From Monodelphis domestica (Eukaryota > Chordata > Mammalia > Didelphimorphia > Didelphidae): 64,000 nt of DNA. A model generated the notes under the pieces. It saw only the letters and a program-made list of their open reading frames with translations, was not told where the DNA came from and did not search any database. Below, piece after piece: positions 36,468-47,545 of the stretch (the stretch's first letter is position 1; each line of letters begins with the position of its first letter). Both the position numbers and the translations under genes were made by a program. The stretch lies in NCBI RefSeq assembly GCF_027887165.1, contig NC_077232.1:11344694-11408693 (forward strand). The letters run 5' to 3'.

Positions 36468-37068
36468 CTGGGGGGATGAGGAGATGCCAAGGGGTAGGAA
36501 GGCTGGCACAGTGGAAGGGGAGCTGGCCACAGGGTCACAGATGGCAGGATGGGTGGATTAGAAGATGTCACCAGATGAGTGAGCTTTGAGGGAATGTGGC
36601 TAAGAACTTGGTGCTAAAATGGAAACCCTGTGGCTATCTGCCGTCCCATCCCCCAGCCCATCGCAATAGAATACGCTACCCTTCCTAAGGCAGGGAATTC
36701 TCCTGTCCTCCTCTGTCTCTTTCCCTCCTGGTTGCAGAAACGCTCAGAAACAAGAGGCTTCATTCCATGCCCCTGTGCCAACATACACCCTCCAAATCCT
36801 CATTTTTCTAAAGCTTATCTAATCGAACGAGCCCAAGGGGATGCATGTTACATGTGCTATTACACAGGTGTGTGCATGTGTCTAGGCGTGACCATGTATG
36901 TCACGTGCTCGTATATGTAGGCATATAGCATGAATGTCGGGGTGCACTAGCAAGCACCCTCATATGAATCTTTCCTGGCTAAGCCCTACGGGATCCACAT
37001 ACCTCCCAAGATGCCCCCTGATTCCCAGGAAACAACTCCCACTCTCTGCTCCTGTCTCTGATACTCAC

Positions 37069-37480
37069 AGGTGGGATGTCCACGTCCTTCTGGTGCCTGG
37101 GAATGTGTGGCTGCTCAGTGCCCTGATGAGCTCCTCGGGGAACCGGCTGCTATGGCGGCCCCTCTCCTCCCACCCTTCATCCCCACGCCCCATTCAGGGG
37201 GGCTGAATCTTGACCAAACCCCAGCCGAGCTGGGCCCCAGTGCCAGCCCCGGTCACTTGATTCCCTAATCCTAGTTCCTTCCACAAAGGAGGCTGTTGTC
37301 TGTGCCCCACTCTCTGTCTAATCTTCCAGCTAAAGCCTACTTGGTCCCCTGCAGCATCCCTGCACCTCCACCCTGGGGCCCGAGGCCCCATCTAATTCTT
37401 TCCTGCTGCCCTCCTGCCCACGTGGCTGGAGTGATGCCCCACACACTTTAATCAGGGCAGGAAGGATTAGAGCCCAGACC
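37069..37480 (-). promoter_or_regulatory. BEST1: Candidate BEST1 promoter and non-coding exon 1
   Basis: On the minus strand, in transcription order, there is a TAATCC site (GGATTA at 37464-37469), an E-box CACGTG at 37419-37424, a SOX-like CCTTTGTGG (37289-37281) and another OTX-type site (37266-37271). A consensus donor CACCT|GTGAGT follows with its exon edge at 37069. Human BEST1 is known to be driven in pigment epithelium by MITF (E-box), OTX2 and SOX9, so the combination fits. The transcription start and the 5' edge of exon 1 are not determined, and the motifs are short. Confidence 0.4.
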
Positions 37481-38469
37481 CACCCCTCCTAATGTTCTGG
37501 ACTTCCTTGGTGGGAGGGAGAGGAAGAGAGGAGGAGGAGGGTAGCAGCGGGCGATGAAGGCAGTAGGGGTGTAGGGGTGAGGGTGGGATAGCCAGCAGGT
37601 CCTTTCTGGGGCACACTTTTTTCCATGAAGACATCCATCAGGAGAAGGGGACAGGGATGGAGGAACGAATGAATAAACATTGATAAGGCATTTTCTATGA
37701 GCTAAGTGCTCTGATTAGCAGGAAAGAAGGAGGAAGAGGAGGAAGGCAAGTTGGCAAATGTCACTGCTTTGAACAAGGCCGCTCAACATATGCTTCAGTA
37801 GAAATCACGGTCTCTGGGGTCAAGGCCCTGGGTTCAAATCTTATCTCTGATACTAGCTATGTGACTGTGGACAAGTCATTTCTCCTTTGTGGGCCTCGGT
37901 TTCCTCACCTTTAAGATGAGGGGATTCGGCTACATGGTCTCTGAGAAGCCTCTATGATCCTTCCACTTTGATCCAAGAAGTCCCTGAAAGTCTCAGAGGA
38001 CCCCAAGCCCAGACCTGGTAGAAGTCCCAGGAAACCTCAGTGCCCCCAGACTGTTTCCAGTGGCAAAGAAAAGGGTGTTTAAAGCTCTCCATGGCTTGGC
38101 CCCAACCTATTGATTCCAGCAGAGTAATTCCCTTTCCTCGTCTTCAAACATTCTCTAACCGAACCAAAGTGACTCCCTGAGCCCTGACTGTCTCCCGTCC
38201 ATTCCCTGTCCTACCTTCAGGTCTTGGCACAGGCTGTCCATCTTGTCTGCAGTGCTCTTCCTTCTCTCAACCTCTAGGTCCCCTTCAAGGCTCAGTTCAA
38301 AGGCTGCCTCTTTTCTAATTTCCCCAGTTGTTCGTGTCTCCCCTCCTCAATTACTGTGTATTTATCTTGTAGATATCCTACACCTATTCCTCTGGGACCA
38401 TATTCAGGCTGGCTGGTTAATTGACATCAACTGATAATTAGGAGGGAAATGCATTGGTGGGGGCTCCTA

Positions 38470-39172
38470 TGTAACAAGCAAAAGATGGAATGACCGAGGA
38501 AACAAAGTTTCAATCTTCTGAATATATCCGTTTATTAAGCAATGTATACCAATTACTAACAAATCGGGACTAAGTCCCTTCCTCAGTTTGGGACTGGACC
38601 CTGAATACAGAAAGAGACACTTTTATACATTAAAAATAATGAATGAAATAAGTCTAATTAATGAAAAGGAAATGAAATAACATTAAGCAATCTGATTTCT
38701 GATTGGAGGAAGGATTAGTGACTTTCTAAGTTGGGAGGGGGAGAGGGAATAGGTGCAATTCTCTAAATTCAGGAAAAGAAGTGCCCCACTCCTCCCCAAA
38801 CATCTGTAAGCAATCCAATGAACATGGAAACAATAACTGATTGATCAGTATGGAGCCAGTTTTCAGATAAGACTCCTGGGCTGCTTAAGATGTACAATGA
38901 TGAGAAAACTTCTGGCACTCATCTTGGGAGCTGACTGTGTTTCAGGTCAGCATAACCTGGGTCCATGGGTAGGGAGGGAGTCTTTAAAGAGTGGGGGCAG
39001 GTGGTCCGAGGTTCAAACAATGCGATAAGGTTTTCTCCCAATTCCCACAATCGATGAAGTTTTCACAAAGGACAGAAATTGGATTAGACCAGAATTGAAT
39101 AGAAAGAGAAATCAGCTAGCTGCAGAACCGAGTCACAAGAACCCCACAAGTCAGTGGGGTTCAGTTCTAACA
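38470..39172 (-). mobile_element. Probable endogenous retrovirus LTR, minus strand
   Basis: On the minus strand the stretch has the order of an LTR: TG start (TGTTAGAA at 39172), TATA box TGTATAAAAG near 38620, then AATAAA near 38533, a short U5 and an end in TTGTTACA (38470). It is not similar to the SINEs or LINEs around it. No matching target-site duplication is visible at these edges, so the true boundaries may be wider. It has the same orientation as BEST1, about 1 kb upstream of the candidate BEST1 promoter. Confidence 0.55.
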
Positions 39173-39660
39173 ATTCACCATTCGATGGCTGTCAGTTTGT
39201 TACAGCTGAGGACCCTCCCCAGGTCAGTCCCTTTCATCTTTCTCTTTGCTCCCTTCTCTCCCTATAAGTATCTCTTCTGGATACGGCTAAGAGATGTCTA
39301 GATCTGCCAGTTCTGGTTGGAATGATCCAGAACGATCCACTGTACATGGCTGCCACTGATGAGTCCAACCAGGGTTTCTTTACTGCTCAGAAACTCAGTA
39401 TTTCTATTGATATCACTGGATTCATATAGTAGTGGGAAGTTTATACCAGTGGGGGCTGGGGCTACTCTTTCAATACAGAGTGTAGGGCTCTCCCAATTCT
39501 CACTCTGGTAGACTGAGTCCCCCAAGGGTAGCCAGGGTTCTAGAGGTTCAGAGAAAAAGGTTTTCTAGTGTTATAGCCCTAGAGCCCTACCCATGTGTTA
39601 CCTTTCCACTGATTACCACTGACATTGATTAGCCAGTTAGGCTTAATTAGTTTTTTTTTA
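39173..39660 (-). mobile_element. Possible internal or extended part of the same retroviral element
   Basis: Unique-looking AT-rich sequence joined to the LTR. It holds a 75-codon minus-strand frame (39525-39298) of ordinary amino-acid composition that I cannot assign to any retroviral gene. The last ~105 bases (39557-39660) are repeated in inverted orientation at 42090-42195. Confidence 0.3.
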
Positions 39661-39848
39661 ATCCTCTGACTTAGTATTGATATTAAGTATCAGTTCCAAG
39701 GCAGAAGAGCAGCAAGGGCTAGGCAATGGGTGTTAAGTGACCTGTCCAGGGTCACACAGTTGGGAAGTATGTGAAACCAAATTTGAATCCAGGACCTCCT
39801 ATCTCTAGGCCTGGCTCTCAATTCACTGAGCCACTCAGCTACCCCTTT
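39557..39848 (-). repeat. Arm 1 of a ~290-bp inverted duplication
   Basis: Contains a minus-strand SINE (39655-39848) plus ~100 bases of unique flank. Both parts are matched, reversed, at 41904-42196, including the private variant TTAGTATTGATATTAAGTAT within the SINE and the flank AGCCAGTTAGGCTTAATTAG. The flank identity looks above 95%. Confidence 0.9.
39655..39848 (-). mobile_element. SINE family A inside inverted arm 1
   Basis: Full-length minus-strand copy carrying the private 3' variant shared with the copy at 41908-42100. Confidence 0.88.
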
Positions 39849-39932
39849 TAATTAGCTTTTAAAAAATGCATCTTCTTTATTAAGGTACAAAGAACAGTGG
39901 GTACAAAACATCTTAAGATGAACCCAATAGAA

Positions 39933-40276
39933 TCTCCTTCTCCTTCTCCTTCTCCTTCTCCTTCTCCTTCTCCTTCTCCTTCTCCTTCTCCTTCTCCTTC
40001 TCCTTCTCCTCCTCCTCCCCTCCTTCTTCTCCTTCTCCTTCTTCCTTCTTCTTTTTCTCCTCTTCCTCTTCCTCCTCTTCCTCTTTCTCCTCCTCCTCCT
40101 CTTCTTCCTTCTCCTTCTCCTCCTCTTCCCCCTCCTTTTTCTCCTTCTCCTTCTTCCTTCTTCTTTTTCTCCTCTTCCTCTTCCTCCTCCTCTTCCTCCT
40201 CCTCCTCCTCTTCCTCTTTCTCCTCCTCCTCCTCCTCCTCCTCCTCTTCTTCCTTCTCCTTCTCCTTCTTCTTCTG
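39933..40276 (+). repeat. CTT/CTC microsatellite
   Basis: Starts as a regular CTTCTC hexamer (39933-40000) and continues as mixed CTT and CTC triplets. It lies in the loop between the two inverted arms at 39.56 and 41.90 kb. Confidence 0.95.
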
Positions 40277-41084
40277 TTCTAGATTGTTCCTTCCTTCTTC
40301 CTTAAGGCTCTGAGGGGGTTGCGGTCCTCCCAGGATGCACAATTGTGGAGGAAAAGCACCTGTTTCAACCCGGGGTTTAATAGTGTGTTGGACCCAGCAG
40401 AGAGAGACCAGGAGTCCTGAGGAGACTCCTTGCCTTTGCTGGCACTCGCTTGTGCTGCCAAAAGTTTGTGGTCAGGGACTTATTTCGGGATGTGCCTTTG
40501 GTCCTGAGGCCCTTCCTCTTCCTCTTTACGTACCAGTAATATTGGAGTTGGGAGCACAGCTTTTTCTGGTGAAGGAGATGAGTGTTACCCAGGAATCGCC
40601 GTCCTCTCTGCTCAGTTCTCTAAAACCAGCCTTTAATAGCTCTTGTCTTCCTCTTGCCTGATTTCCTGAGAAGTCTGGTGGCTCTCGGTGGCCCTATTCT
40701 GAGCTGATCTCCGGCCCAGCTGGTGGGCTGCTTCTCAAGCATCCTTAGAAAACCAGGTCCTTTTTCTCTGTTTGCTATTCTAGGCTTTCACGAGAACACG
40801 AGAAAGGCGGGCGGGCTTGTTTAGACAAAGCAGCCCCCATCTTCCAGGCCCCGATGGATAGAGAGATGGAAGAGTTCACAGACTCCAGACCCCACTCAGA
40901 TCCTGAGTGGGGTCTAACTTTTGGGGGGATGGCCAACGCGGGAATCGATTTAGCAGATTGGTGACAAAAGTTGTTGTTTTTCTAATGCTGTTGAGGCGGG
41001 AATAAATTTTAAGAAGTCTCAGAATCCCGGAGTTAGGAGGGTCCCCAAAGACCCCATCAGATCATGATAAGGCTTGGTGGCTCA
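40277..41084. other. Unique stretch without gene
   Basis: Moderate GC, no recognised repeat or exon. It lies inside the loop of the inverted duplication. Confidence 0.5.
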
Positions 41085-41283
41085 GTAGAGAGAGCTTGGA
41101 ATTAGGAAGACTCAACTTCATGAGTTCAATAGCTGTGTGGCCCTGGGCAAGTCCCCTAACCCTGTTGGCCTCAGTCTCCTCATCTGTAAAATGAGCTGGA
41201 GAAGGAAATGGTCAACTACTTCGGCATTTTCGCCAAGAAAACCCCACAAAGAGTCAGAGCCAACTGAAACGACTTGACGTCAT
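41085..41283 (+). mobile_element. SINE family B
   Basis: GGTGGCTCAGTAGAGAGAGC to CAACTGAAACGACTTGAC. Followed at once by a minus-strand MIR-type fragment (41284-41440). Confidence 0.85.
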
Positions 41284-41903
41284 TACATATATTATTTCCT
41301 TTGGGCACAACGACCTTGCAGAGTAGGTTTCTATTTTATAAGTGAAGAAACTGATGTTCAGGAAGATTGTTAGGAAGTATCTGAGGCTAAATTTGCACCT
41401 GGATCTGCCTGATTCCAAGTGCCATTGGCTCTCATCTCCTCTAACCCGTGCAGGGCCAGGAATCCCCTCCACCATTCTCTAGACAAGGGGCCATTCATCT
41501 AAGTACCTGGAATGATGGGAATCCAATCCGTCCCCATGTGCTCATCCCACTTCTGGCAAGCTCAGACATTGAGCCTAAATCTACCCTCCTGTCTCTTCTC
41601 CTCTCCCCCCACTAACCTGTTTCTAGTTTTCCCTTCTGGAGCCAAACAGCACAGGGGGGGAGTTCAGGAAGGCCCAAGTTCAAATCCTACCCCAGTCACT
41701 GAATGACCCTGAGCAAGTCATTTAGACTCTCCCTGCCTCGGTTCCACATCTACAAAATGAGGATAATAATGACACCTACTTCCCAATATTGTTGTGAAGT
41801 TAAACTGAGATAATAAACCTAAAAAGCATTAGGCTTGATTATGAAATAGAACAGTGTAATCTCTCATCTCCATGGAAGCCCTTCTGCTATTTGAAAAAAT
41901 TCT

Positions 41904-42196
41904 CAATGGGGGTATCTGGGGGGCTCAGTGGATTGACAGCCAGGCCTAGAGATGGGAGGTCCTGGGTTCAAATCTGACCTCACATACTTCCAAGTTGTGT
42001 GACTCTGGGCAAGTCACTTGACCCCCATTGCCTAGCCCTTGCTGCTCTCCTGCCTTGGAACTGATACTTAATATCAATACTAAGTCAGAGGATTAAAAAA
42101 ACTAATTAAGCCTAACTGGCTAATCAATGTCAGTGGTAATCAGTGGAAAGGTAACACATGGGTAGGGGCTCTAGGGCTATAACACTAGAAAACCCT
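41904..42196 (+). repeat. Arm 2 of the inverted duplication
   Basis: Plus-strand SINE followed by CTAATTAAGCCTAACTGGCT and the rest of the flank, ending CTAGAAAACCC, where the sequence jumps into the 3' part of another SINE. It is the reverse complement of 39557-39848 across a 2.06-kb loop. Confidence 0.9.
41908..42100 (+). mobile_element. SINE family A inside inverted arm 2
   Basis: Plus-strand partner of the copy in arm 1; its first ~50 bases are more diverged than the rest. Confidence 0.88.
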
Positions 42197-42199
42197 GAC

Positions 42200-42275
42200 C
42201 ACTCTTCTGCCTTGGAACCAATACACAGTATTGATTCCAAGATGGAAGAAGGTGAGGGTTTAAAAAAATGTATAA
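42200..42275 (+). mobile_element. SINE family A, 3' fragment
   Basis: CTGACCACTCTTCTGCCTTG to GTGAGGGTTTAAAAAAATG. Its 5' part was replaced by the inverted-duplication flank. Confidence 0.8.
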
Positions 42276-42277
42276 TG

Positions 42278-42510
42278 AGGGGGCAGCTGGGTAGCTGGGT
42301 AGCTCAGTGGATGGAGAGCCATGTCTAGAGATGGGAGGTTCTGGGTTCAAATCTGGCCTCAGACATTTCCTAGCTGTGTGACCTTGGGAAAGTCACTTGA
42401 CCCCCATTGCCTGGCCCTTACCACCATTGCATAGCCCTTATCACTCTTCTGCCTTGGAGCCGATACACAGTATTGATTCCAAGATGGAAGGGAAGGGTTT
42501 AAACAAAAAC
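42278..42510 (+). mobile_element. SINE family A, full length
   Basis: Third SINE in a head-to-tail row. It carries two small internal duplications (GGGTAGCT near 42297, and CCCTTACCACCATTGC..). Confidence 0.88.
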
Positions 42511-42519
42511 AAAATTCTC

Positions 42520-44039
42520 AAATTCCACCCATCCTCTAACCTCCAGGTCTTCTCATGCCCTCTGTATGCTTATTGGTTTAATTTGGCATAAAAATGGCAG
42601 CTCCAAGTTTCATTCAATGAGGTATTTCAACATGGTGGAAGTGTCCATGGCAGCCGTGATCATTCTGGCCAGCTGTCCATGGAGAGTGGACCTCAAGGGA
42701 GGCACAAGGCGGAGGGACGCCTCTTCACTTAAATTGTCCTCCAGTGCCAGGGAGGACATCTTGCATGAAGACCCGGTAGAGGAGATATTTTTCACAGATG
42801 GCAAAGTTCTCCAGATGCTTTAAATAGAACCTTAAATAGAATTTATTATATATATATAAATTAGAATTTATTATAAATTAAATAGAATATCCTGTATACA
42901 GTTTTGTATCTATCTGTTTGAATACTGTTTCCTCCATTGGACTTTAAGCTCTTCCAAGGCAGGGACTGTCTTTTCCTTCTTTTTATACCCCCCAGGCTTA
43001 AATGCAGCACCTGGAACATGGTAGATGTTTAATGAATGCTTTTTGAATGAATGAATGTCCCTATTTGCAATGATATTCAGCTAATAGCATTAAGCCTCAG
43101 AATACTCCTTGGCAAAATCCATGATCATTGAAAAAATCAACTGAAGGCATCCAAACTGAAAAAACAAAGTGGATGAAAAATACCTATTTCTTAGATCTTG
43201 ATCAATGACAGGTGTAAAACCCAGTGGAATTGCTCATTGGCTATGGGAGTGGGGAGGGGTGAGGGAGGAGGGGAGGGAAAGATCATGGAACCATGGAAAA
43301 ATATTCTAAATTAATTAATTAAATAAAAATTTTCAAATTAAAAAAGAAAAATACCCATTTCTCTGAAAACTACGAGCAGGTGAATTAGCAGCTCTCTGAG
43401 AATGTTGACCAAGTACATGTGTGTTAGACAGGGCTCCCCATAATCAGGACAAAGAACTGACCAGAAGGAAATGAGCCAACTGGATCACCATTGGGAAATC
43501 CTGTAGAATTTCCCACAACTCCAAGCTTCTCTGTCTAATTCCCTTACGGTCTCAGTGCTCCAGAAGTTACAGAAAAGAAACCAGCCTGCAGCAAAGGAGG
43601 GACTTTCCTCATTCCCCAGCGCCGTTACAGGTTACCCGATCTTCCACCTCAGTCCCTTCCAAGAGTCTCCATTATCCTCCCAGACAACAACGGTGGACCC
43701 CAAGAGTCTAGGAGGTGGACTAACAAATGACTGATGGCCAAAGGCTGCATGGAGAACCACACAATGTTCAGAGACCTGAAGGAAGGTCTTGGGGCTGAGA
43801 TTCCTCATTAGAGAGAAGAGGACTGAGATGGGCCCCCATCAGCACCCCTTAGGAAGATCCACCCTTACCAGGGGATTTGTAGATCCATTAGACTATGGCA
43901 AGTAGAATGTTGATAATGGAATACTGATCACTGAAATGACAGGATCATTGAGAGATAACGATGGAAATTACAAAGTGGAAGTCCCAAACCTCACGTAGGG
44001 CTTACATGCACAATCCTCCCTCTCTTGGCTTTCACAAAC
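42520..44039. other. Intergenic, no gene
   Basis: Apart from L2-like (42920-43050) and LINE 3'UTR (43165-43345) pieces, it holds a short TATATATA run at 42848 and unique sequence from 43350 to 44040. Confidence 0.5.
43165..43345 (+). mobile_element. LINE 3'UTR fragment, plus strand
   Basis: CTTGATCAATGACAGGTGTA, AAACCCAGTGGAATTGCTCA and AACCATGGAAAAATATTCTA match the 3'UTR of the element at 4684-5394, with an A-rich end. Confidence 0.82.
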
Positions 44040-44288
44040 TTTCTTTTCTTTTTTTTTTAACCTTACCTTCCATCTTAAAATCAATATTGTGTATTGGGGG
44101 CAGCCAGGTGGCTCTGTGGATTGAAAGCCAGGTCCAGAGATGGGCAGTCCTGGGTTCAAATCTGGCCTCAAACCCTTCCTAGTTGTGTGACCCTGGGCAG
44201 GTCATTTAACCCCCATTGCCTGGCCCTCACCACTCTTCTGCCTTGGAACTGATACACAGACAGAGGATTAGGGTTCTAAAAAAATAGA
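44040..44288. mobile_element. Two opposed SINE family A pieces
   Basis: 44040-44097 is the 3' end of a minus-strand copy. It is followed directly by a full plus-strand copy (44098-44288). Confidence 0.8.
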
Positions 44289-44654
44289 TCGCCCCACGTT
44301 CCCTAAACTTTCTATCAGGGTTCCAAGGCGGAGGGGAACTTGGAGAGGATTCTGTGTTGCAGGTCCCTGCCTCTCCCAGAGTGACCACTTGAGGGTGCCT
44401 CAACCCAAAGGGGTCTGCCTGCCAGTCCTTGCCTTTTCCTCTTTTTTCCTGAGAAGGTCTGTGTTGTGAGTCCCTAGAAGATGGGTGGTGGAAAGCGGGG
44501 GTCGGTGACAAGCTGTCACTCTTGCTACAGCTTCCTGGGGATGGTGGTGGAAAGAGTCCTAGACTTAAAGCTTGGGAGCTGCTCTTTGTCTGAGGTGGGT
44601 GATGGGGGCCCATGGGTGCCCGTCCTTGTATGTCGTATCCATTTTTTCAATGGA

Positions 44655-44860
44655 GGATCAGGTTTTTTTATTTGAACATTTTTATTTAATTAATTAAGAA
44701 TCCTTTCCCATGGTTCCAAGATTCATGTTCTTTCTCTCCCTTCCTGTAGCCGATGCACACTTCTGCTGGGTTTTACACGTGTCGTTGGTCAAGACCCATT
44801 TCCATATTATAGGGCGATTGTTTACAGTCTGCATCCCCAATCAGCGCCCTATTGACCCAG
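44655..44860 (-). mobile_element. LINE 3'UTR fragment, minus strand
   Basis: Same 3'UTR in reverse: TTAATTAATTAAGAATCCTT, CCATGGTTCCAAGATTCATG, CTGCTGGGTTTTACACGTGT. Confidence 0.82.
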
Positions 44861-45639
44861 GTGAGGATGATCAGTTTTTGCTGAATTTTTTCTTCTTTCC
44901 ATCTAGAAAAAGAGTTCCTTGTTATAAGGCAGAGATTTCTGGGGGAGGGCAGGGGAAGGATATCGGGGACAGTCTAGATGGAAAACCAAAAGAGATCATT
45001 AAGCATCTATTTTTGAGAAAAAGAGTGATTTCTGTTCTCCAGGCATTCGTCTTCCCATCTCTAAGTTGGGGACTAATTATGGGGAGAGTGTGATATTTTA
45101 TGAGGACTGATCCCAACATCAAGAGTCTGGGGTTCGTATTCTGGGTCTGATCTGTATTCCCTGGGCGACTGGGCAAGCCCCTTCCCCTGCCTCCTGCACC
45201 ATTTGTAAGATGGGGATGAGGACTGAGACTAAAAAGAGATTTTTGCTGACTTCTCTTCAGTATCGGACGCTGCTGACCACCCTTTCTGCTCCCAGGGCCT
45301 TCCTCCTTTCTTGTTGCCCTGCTGGCCGGTGCCTTTCCTCCTCCCTCTCCAGATTGCTCCTCTTTGCTAGATCATCACCCTGATCGTGGTGGTCTCTCCA
45401 AGGCTCTGTGCCGGACTTCTTTCTCTGATCTTTCTACCTCGTCTCTCTCTTGGTGATGGCAGCTGCAGCAGCAACATGGGAGCTTAGAATGTAAGCACTC
45501 TGAGGGCAGGGTAGCTTTGCTTTTGTCTCTATTACCCCAGCCCTGGCTTAGTCTCTGGCACATAGTATGGGTGCAGAAAGAGCGCTTGATGAATTGTAAG
45601 GAAAGCTTTTTGAAGAACCTCAAGAATGTGAGCTTTTAA

Positions 45640-45872
45640 CATTGTTGTTGCTCAGTCTTTTCAGCTAAAACTCTTCATGATCCCATTTAGAGTTTTCCTG
45701 GCAGAGACACTGGACCAGTTTGCCATTTCCTTCTCCAGCTCATGTTACAGATGAGGAAACTAAGACAGATGGGGTGAAGTGACTTGTCCAAGGTCACATA
45801 GCTAGTGAGTATCTGAGGCTAGTTTTGAACTCAAGGCCTAGGACTCCATCTATCTGTGCCACCAGCTGCTTT
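45640..45872 (-). mobile_element. SINE family B, minus strand
   Basis: TTGTTGTTGCTCAGTCTTTT to CCATCTATCTGTGCCACCAG; full length. Confidence 0.86.
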
Positions 45873-46021
45873 TTTTTTAAAAATCAACATTAAATACCTT
45901 TAATCACATTAATAAGTCCAGGAACTTTTTTTATTTTATGATATATTGTAAATAATGTTTCAAGGATCTGTGATCTCATTAGCATAGGCAAACTCCATTT
46001 ATACAAACCCCAACTCTTCTT

Positions 46022-46225
46022 TTTTAAATAAACCCTCATCTTTTGTCTTGGAGTCAATACTGTGTATGGGTTCCAAGGCAGAAGAATGGTAAGGGCTAGG
46101 CAATGGGGGTCAAGTGACTTGCCCAGGGTCACACAGCTGGGAAGTATCTGAGGTTGGATTTGAATCCAGGACCTCCCATCTCTGGGCTTGGGTCTCCATT
46201 CACTGAGTCACCTTGCTGCCTCCTA
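46022..46225 (-). mobile_element. SINE family A, full length
   Basis: Minus-strand copy beginning TTTTTTAAATAAACCCTCAT and ending GAGTCACCTTGCTGCCTCCT. Confidence 0.87.
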
Positions 46226-46639
46226 GACCCTAACCCCTCTGAAATTGAGTGGACAGTTTTGGGGACCAGTCAGTTGTGTCTGAAAATCCATCTCTCTCTG
46301 GTCAACCTGGTGGTGAGACTAGTACCTATATAATAGCATTAAATAAATCAGTCTTGTTTGTCTAGGAAACTCCCATCATGGAAATTCACTTTGTCCACAC
46401 AGGACAACTCCTCTGGAGGACCTTAGAGGTCTGTGAAGGAGCTAGGAAGAGGATAAAGGACTTGTCCAAGGTCAACAGGCCATCCTAGAATTAAAAAAGA
46501 GGGATCTTAACACTCACCAAGACCCCCCTCTTCATTCCAAAGAGGAGCCCGCTGAGGGCTTGGGAAGGTGATGGTTAAAGGCTACAAATGGTGAGGCTTG
46601 GCCAAAGGGGCTCTGACCCAGACACAGCACATTTCTTTT

Positions 46640-46825
46640 TGTTGTTGTTGTTTAAAAACTCTTACCTTCCATCTTAGATTCAATACTGAGCTTAAGTTCT
46701 AAGGCAGAAGAACGGTCAGGGCTAGGCAATGGGGGTGAAGTGACTTGCCCAGGGTCACCCAGCTAGAAAACATTTGAAGTCAGATCTGAACCCAGGACCT
46801 CCCCCTCTCTAGGCCTGGTCTGCAT
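46640..46825 (-). mobile_element. SINE family A, 5' truncated
   Basis: Minus strand; the last ~25 bases of the element are missing at the right. Confidence 0.82.
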
Positions 46826-46879
46826 ACTTTTGACTTGAGGCTAGATAACTTATAAATGCCATTATTCATTATTATTTAA

Positions 46880-47545
46880 CCCCTGATAGAGGTTCTAAAT
46901 CCCTCTTGATTAGAAAACTGCAAATTAAAACCACTCTGAGGTAACACCTACACCGATCAGATTTGGCCAATATGGCAGTAAAGTGATACATGTTGGAAGG
47001 GACATGGCAAAGTTGGGACACTAATGCATTGTTGGTGGAGTTGCGAACTGATCCAACCTTTCTGGAGGGCAATTTGGAACTATGCCCAAAGGGCTATAAA
47101 GCTGGGCATACCCTTTGATCCAATAATGCCACCACTAAGTCTGTGTCCCAAAGAGATTTTTTAAAAAAGGGGGTGGGTGGGGAGGACCTACTCGTAGAAA
47201 AATATTTATAGTTGCCCTTTTTGTGGTAGCAGAGAATTGGAAACGGAAGGGATGTCCACCCATTGGGGAAGGGCTGAACACAGTGTGGTATATGTTGGTG
47301 ATAGGATACGGTTGTGCTGTAAGAAAGGATGACCAGGAGCATTTCAGAAAGGGCTGACAAGACTTTCATGAACAGATGCAGAGTGAAATCAGCAGAACCG
47401 GAAGAACACTGTGCACAGTAACGCAAATATTGTGGAATACTCAAACGCGGTCCATTTCGCTGTTATTGGCAATCCGGTGATCCAGGACAATTCGGAGGGA
47501 TGGAGGTCAGAGAACCCCATCGGGATCCACCTCCTGGGAGAGGGA
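46880..47545 (+). mobile_element. LINE (L1-like) ORF2 end and 3'UTR, plus strand
   Basis: AACTGCAAATTAAAACCACT, TGTTGGTGGAGTTGCGAACT and TATAAAGCTGGGCATACCCT follow the L1 3' region in order, with a degenerate reading frame. It continues through GAATTGGAAACGGAAGGGAT and TCAGCAGAACCGGAAGAACA. No intact reverse transcriptase. Confidence 0.82.

Noticed and set aside
36305-36571. Upstream in-frame extension of the BEST1 start (37 extra codons)
   Set aside because: It reads through the acceptor of exon 2. The ATG at 36460 matches the universal bestrophin N-terminus MT(I/V)TYT.
39848-40342. 164-codon E-rich minus-strand frame and S/P-rich plus-strand frame
   Set aside because: Both come from the CTT/CTC microsatellite.
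47094-47444. 116-codon minus-strand frame
   Set aside because: Antisense of a LINE 3' region.
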